The notes under the pieces were generated by a model. It did not search any database, had not been told where the DNA came from, and saw only the letters and a list, made by a program, of their open reading frames with translations. From Neocallimastix lanati (nom. inval.) (Eukaryota; Neocallimastigomycota; Neocallimastigomycetes; Neocallimastigales; Neocallimastigaceae): a stretch of DNA of 37,500 bases. Positions within the stretch are counted from its first letter, which is position 1; each line of letters begins with the position of its first letter. The stretch lies in contig JACVTC010000163.1 in assembly GCA_016946835.1 (NCBI GenBank), positions 270,001 through 307,500 of the forward strand, written 5' to 3'. A program made the translations under genes and the position numbers. Shown here in pieces: positions 33,001 through 37,500 of this stretch.

Positions 33001-36000
33001 TTAATTTGTAGGGGGTATTGTATCATTAGAATCAACTGCCATTAATGAATCAAAACTTGGATTCGGTTGGGATTGATTGTGTTCTTTCACTATATTCATT
33101 TCATCTTCAGTATTTGAAAGATTAGATATTCCTGTTAAATTAGATTGTTGCTCTACCAGTGATGCATTTGAACAAGAACAAATTTCATCATCAGTATTCA
33201 TTTGATCTAATCCATTTATATTTTTATTTTTCTGTTGAAGTGTTGCATTTAATTCCTTAGCTTTACTTAATATTTCTTCTTGATCCTCATCTATATCTTC
33301 AAAATCTTTATCATTAAGAATATCTAATCCACTACCAAAATCTAATACTTCAAACCATGTTCTACCACCTTCTCTTTGTACAGCACAAACTAATCTTCTT
33401 TCATCCATACGGACACGCCAAACACCTTGTACACCACGAATTAATTCTCTTACATACTTACCATATGTAACATTTTTACTTATACCGCTTCTTGTATCAG
33501 ATAATAATTTATTTGTTCTTGATGGACCAGTAGAACATAATTCCCATAACTTTACACCACCATCACTACCAGAAACAATTCTATTTAATTTTGGATCATG
33601 ATGGAAACAAGAAATTGCTGCTTGATGACCATTAAGTACTGACATACATTGACCAGTTTCAGCAGACCAAATTCTTAAGGTAGAATCAGCAGCTCCCGAT
33701 ATAATATAGTTTGGCGATATTTCTAATAAACCAACTAAAGAACTATGACCTTTAAATATTTTTTATTAAAAAATATTTATAAATGATTGATATATTTATT
33801 AAATTAATCATAATAAATAAATATTATTAAACAAAAAAAAAAAAAATAATTAAAATGAATATATAACAAATATATAAATAAAATTTAAAAATAAATAAAT
33901 AAATAATAATTAATTAATAATTAAAAATAAATAAATAGATAATAAATAAATAACAAATAAGTAAACAATAATTAAAAATAAATAAATAGATAATAAATAA
34001 ATAATAATTAATAATAAATAATTAATAAATAGATAATAAATAAATAATAATTAATTAATAATTAAAAATATATAAATATAAATAATTAAAAATTAATAAA
34101 TAATAAATTAATAAATAAATAATATATAAATAAATATAAATAATTAAAATTTAGTAAGTAATAAATTAATAAATAAATAATAAATAATAATAAATAAATA
34201 AATTAAAAATATATATTTATGATGAATAATTTAATAATATTTATAATATTAAATTAAAAGAATTAAATTACCTTCTAAATTAAATAAGCATTCACCAGTT
34301 GTTGTACTCCAGACACGTACATTAAAGTCCATACTACCACTAGCAGCCTTTTGAAGTTCTGGTGAATAGCCAATACTATATACTTTTTCACGATGACCTC
34401 TTAATATAAATGTATTTTCACCAGTTGAAATATTCCATATTCTGACCGTATGATCATAACTACCACTAACCAATACATTACCACTTCCAGCAATAGCTCT
34501 AACAGAGTCCGTATGGCCATTCAATAATTTTAAGAAATATGGATTATTATTATTTGAACCGTTACCATAATCACTAGAATTATATGGTGGATCTTTTTTA
34601 ATATCTGGTAGTTTCCAAATTCTTAGATTGGAATCTCTAGAACCTGTAATAATTACTGGGAATTTTGGTTCTACTTTATGAGTGATTGGATTTTCTGTTG
34701 GAGTGACAATTATAAGACATCTAACAGTACTCGTATGACCATGGAATTTATGTGTACAACGACCTTCTTCTATATCCCATACACGTACTGTACGATCTGT
34801 ACTTCCACTAACAAGGGTATTTTTCCAATACTGTAAAGCCCATACACCACCATTATGGCCTTCCAATTTTTTAAGTAATTGACCAGTTTTTGTATCATAA
34901 ACATTAATAGTTTGATCATCTGAACCTGAGATAATTCTATCAGAATCAAATTGTAAACATGTAACCACATTTTGTTCATGTCCTGAAAATGATATTTGAT
35001 GACATCTTCCATGTTGCCAATTATGATTTAAGAGATGATTACGACGATAAATACGTTTATAAAAGTTTTTAGGGCAATTTTTAACGAATTCATGCTCTGA
35101 TGAATTAATTACTATAAATATTAAAAATAAAAAATTAATAATTTAATATATCTATATATATTTATTTCTAATTAATTCAATAATTTAATATATTGAATTA
35201 TCTCTAATTACTAAATATTATTAAAATAATATAAAGATTATCATTCCATAACACTATTTTAATAATTATTTAAATATCTATCAATATTTATATTTCTATT
35301 ATTAAAATTTACATATATAATATATATCAATATATATATATATTGATATTTTAACATTTTTTTTTATTAATTATTCAAACATAATTAATTAGTATTTTTT
35401 TTTCCTACCTTGTATATCATGAGTTAATTTAAAATTGGTATTATTTATAGAAGGGTTGATATTTGATGAAGAATTATTTAATTGACTACTTGCCATTGAA
35501 GATGGTATTGTTGAATTATTTATATTTGTACTGGTTGGCGTTATTGTACTATTATCATTATTGCTGTTATTGTTTTGATTCATGTTGTTATTATTATTAG
35601 AAGAAAATGAGGTGGCTGATGATGATGATGACGACGATGAAGATGAAGAAACAGGAGAAGAAGCCATATTATTTGAATTTGTCGCTGATAAAGCAGCCAT
35701 TAAATATTCTGAATTTGGATGTTGTAGTAATAAAAGCTTAGAAGCTTTCTTTGCTTTAGCTTTTAACTTTCTTTGCTTATATTCAGTTAAAATGGCATGG
35801 ATTTGTTCTTCATCATACCACTGCTTCTCTATTAATTTTTGTTTCCATATAGCTAATTCAGCACCTGGAGAATCAATAATTTTTTTCCAACCATGACAAA
35901 CCATCATACAATGATAAAGATCTTCAATATCTAAATAATTCAATATTTTATATGTTAATTCAACAGGAAGTAAAGAAATGATATCATATTTAAGAACTGG

Positions 36001-37500
36001 AAGAATTAATGATGAAACAAATTGAAGAGTGGATACTGGACATCTTTTTAATAAACGTAATAAAACTAGATTCTGAGTATTTGGATTTAGTTCATCATAC
36101 ATAGTAACTATATTTGGAACATCAGAAAGCGCTGTGGGTGGGGAAGTACCACGATAAGGTGATAAAGGATCTTGCTGTTGTTGATTAATTGACCTTTGAT
36201 TATATTCATTATACATCTCTTGATCAGAACAATTGTCACAATTTTCACAATTACACCTGTCATCATAACAATTTTCTAAAACTTTATTATCCTCTAAATT
36301 TGAGTTACCATTATTTTCAGCAATAGCCGAATTTAAACAAGTTGAGTAATTTGATGAATTTACTTTAGAGTGTATTTTATATTTTGACATTCTAGGATAA
36401 TAGTGATGACTAGATATTCTTCCTTCACCTACTATTTCATCGTCTTCTTCTTCTTCTTCCATTATACTTTCTTCTTCATCTGTATCTTCTTCCACAAAAC
36501 CTCTAAAACTATTATCCTTATAAATTTTTCTATAGAGTTCTCTATTACTAATAATCGCTTTATTCTCTTTTAAATCTAAAACTTCCTCCTCACCTAATTC
36601 TTCTTTTTGTTTTAAATCATTTATTTTATTAGTATGCGTTGGTGATTTCATTAATGAATTATTATTCACATTATAATTTTTATTACTTTTATTATTTTTA
36701 TGATAATGACTACCTTGACTATTATTACTGCTGCCACTACTAGCTTCTCCATTTACCATAACTTCATCATTATATATTTCATTTATATTATTTAATATGT
36801 TGATTGAATGATTTGTATTTTCAATTGGTGATGACAAGAATTGACGAGATTCAGTTAATGGTGTTGGAGATAAAGTTGGACTAGGTAAATTCTTTATTGT
36901 TGTACTGGTACTTGCTGATGTATCTATAAATATAAACATAAAATAAAATAAAATTATGAAAAAATAAAAAAAAAAAAAAAAAGGAAAAAAAAAATATATA
37001 TATATATATATATTTTTAATAAATATAAAGCTTTTTCATGAGAAAAAAAAATATTATCTACTTATAATGAATAATTTATTTACCATATCTATTTTTCTTT
37101 TTTAATACTATACTTTCAATTGAAGATTTATTTAATAATATATCATTCTAAAATAATAATATTTTAAACAAGTAGATTAATAATAATAATTGTTATTATT
37201 ATGATTATAAATATTATGATTATTATGTTTATGATTATAATATTTTCATTATGTTACGATTATGAATATTATAATAAAAATATTATTAAATATTCTGTTA
37301 AACTATTTTTTTACTATTTTTTAAAAGTAAAACAATAAATATTTACATTTTTCTTATAAGTTGGAATGCCATTATTATCATAGCAAAAACGTTTTAAAGA
37401 TGTTTGGGATGTTTGAAGATTAGCTAAAGGATATTCTGTTGGATCTAATTTATTTGGTAAATGAATATTTGATAATAATAACGGTAATTCTGTTGTTGTT
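33001..37500 (-). CDS. Cdc4/Fbw7-type F-box/WD40 protein, SCF substrate receptor (5' end outside window)
   Basis: Exons are the complement of 37347-37500 (continuing right), 37084-37147, 35409-36923, 34272-35111 and 33001-33749, giving 1106 visible codons. All junctions have GT/AG; three introns are phase 1 and one is phase 0. The N-terminal part is Ser/Asn/Glu-rich with a Cys cluster (about 36228-36275). The F-box (about 35865-35995; core ISLLPVELTYKILNYLD) should bind Skp1. Then come a linker resembling that of Cdc4/Fbw7 (RRNHLLNHNW) and eight WD40 blades, the last being GVWRVRMDERRLVCAV, as in Cdc4. The three arginines that bind phosphodegrons in human Fbw7 (R465, R479, R505) have counterparts encoded at 34720-34722, 34636-34638 and 34498-34500. 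Such proteins deliver phosphorylated cell-cycle regulators to the SCF ubiquitin ligase, mainly in the nucleus. Insertions occur within blade 3 and before blade 4, and an acidic Ser/Asn-rich tail of about 120 residues follows blade 8. Confidence 0.92.
33880..34205. repeat. TAAA/TTAA-rich degenerate repeat filling an F-box gene intron
   Basis: The 522-bp intron (33750-34271) is largely made of imperfect repeats of AATAAATAAATAGATAATAA and AATTAATAATTAAAAATAAA. The unit is recognisable at about 33930, 33978 and 34024. This is the longest intron in the window, probably enlarged by slippage. Confidence 0.8.

Noticed and set aside
35582-35896. Plus-strand frame of 104 codons
   Set aside because: It is antisense to the Ser-rich segment and F-box of the F-box/WD40 gene.

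Overview
The window is nuclear DNA of a eukaryote with extremely AT-rich spacers full of long poly-A/poly-T runs. The genes are far less AT-rich. The best fit is an anaerobic gut fungus (Neocallimastigomycota), for three reasons. It carries intronless, bacterial-type Cthe_2159-family carbohydrate-binding beta-helix genes, as expected of a fungus trading genes with rumen bacteria. It has a kinesin-13, a motor kept in zoosporic fungi and lost from Dikarya. Its intron-containing genes are rich in Asn/Ser low complexity. This assignment is inference; an AT-rich amoebozoan such as Dictyostelium is the main alternative.

Layout. (1) At the left edge, on the + strand, is the 3' part of an unrecognised Asn/Ser-rich gene, probably with a second exon at 745-894. 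(2) 1-5 kb is AT-rich spacer. (3) 5.2-22.9 kb, + strand, holds three secreted Cthe_2159-family proteins (5186-7237, 17025-18740, 21225-22919) and one secreted acidic low-complexity protein (12157-12930). The last two beta-helix genes are about 99% identical at the nucleotide level over their core but have unrelated flanks. The spacers carry decayed mobile DNA (a LINE reverse-transcriptase relic near 9.2 kb and two GC-richer islands) and several minisatellites. (4) 24.1-29.2 kb, - strand, is a complete nine-exon kinesin-13 gene (887 codons), reconstructed here by following splice sites and reading phase; its true C-terminus lies two exons beyond an apparent stop at 24840. (5) 29.2-33.0 kb is spacer. 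(6) 33.0-37.5 kb, - strand, holds the last five exons of a Cdc4/Fbw7-type F-box/WD40 protein, whose start lies beyond the right edge.

Function. The + strand secreted genes look like a cell-surface or secretome cluster for binding plant polysaccharide: two have a GPI-anchor-type tail and one does not. The two - strand genes are housekeeping: microtubule/flagellum length control and SCF ubiquitin ligase substrate recognition. Ten of the twelve introns I could place are phase 1. No tRNA, rRNA or CRISPR array was seen.
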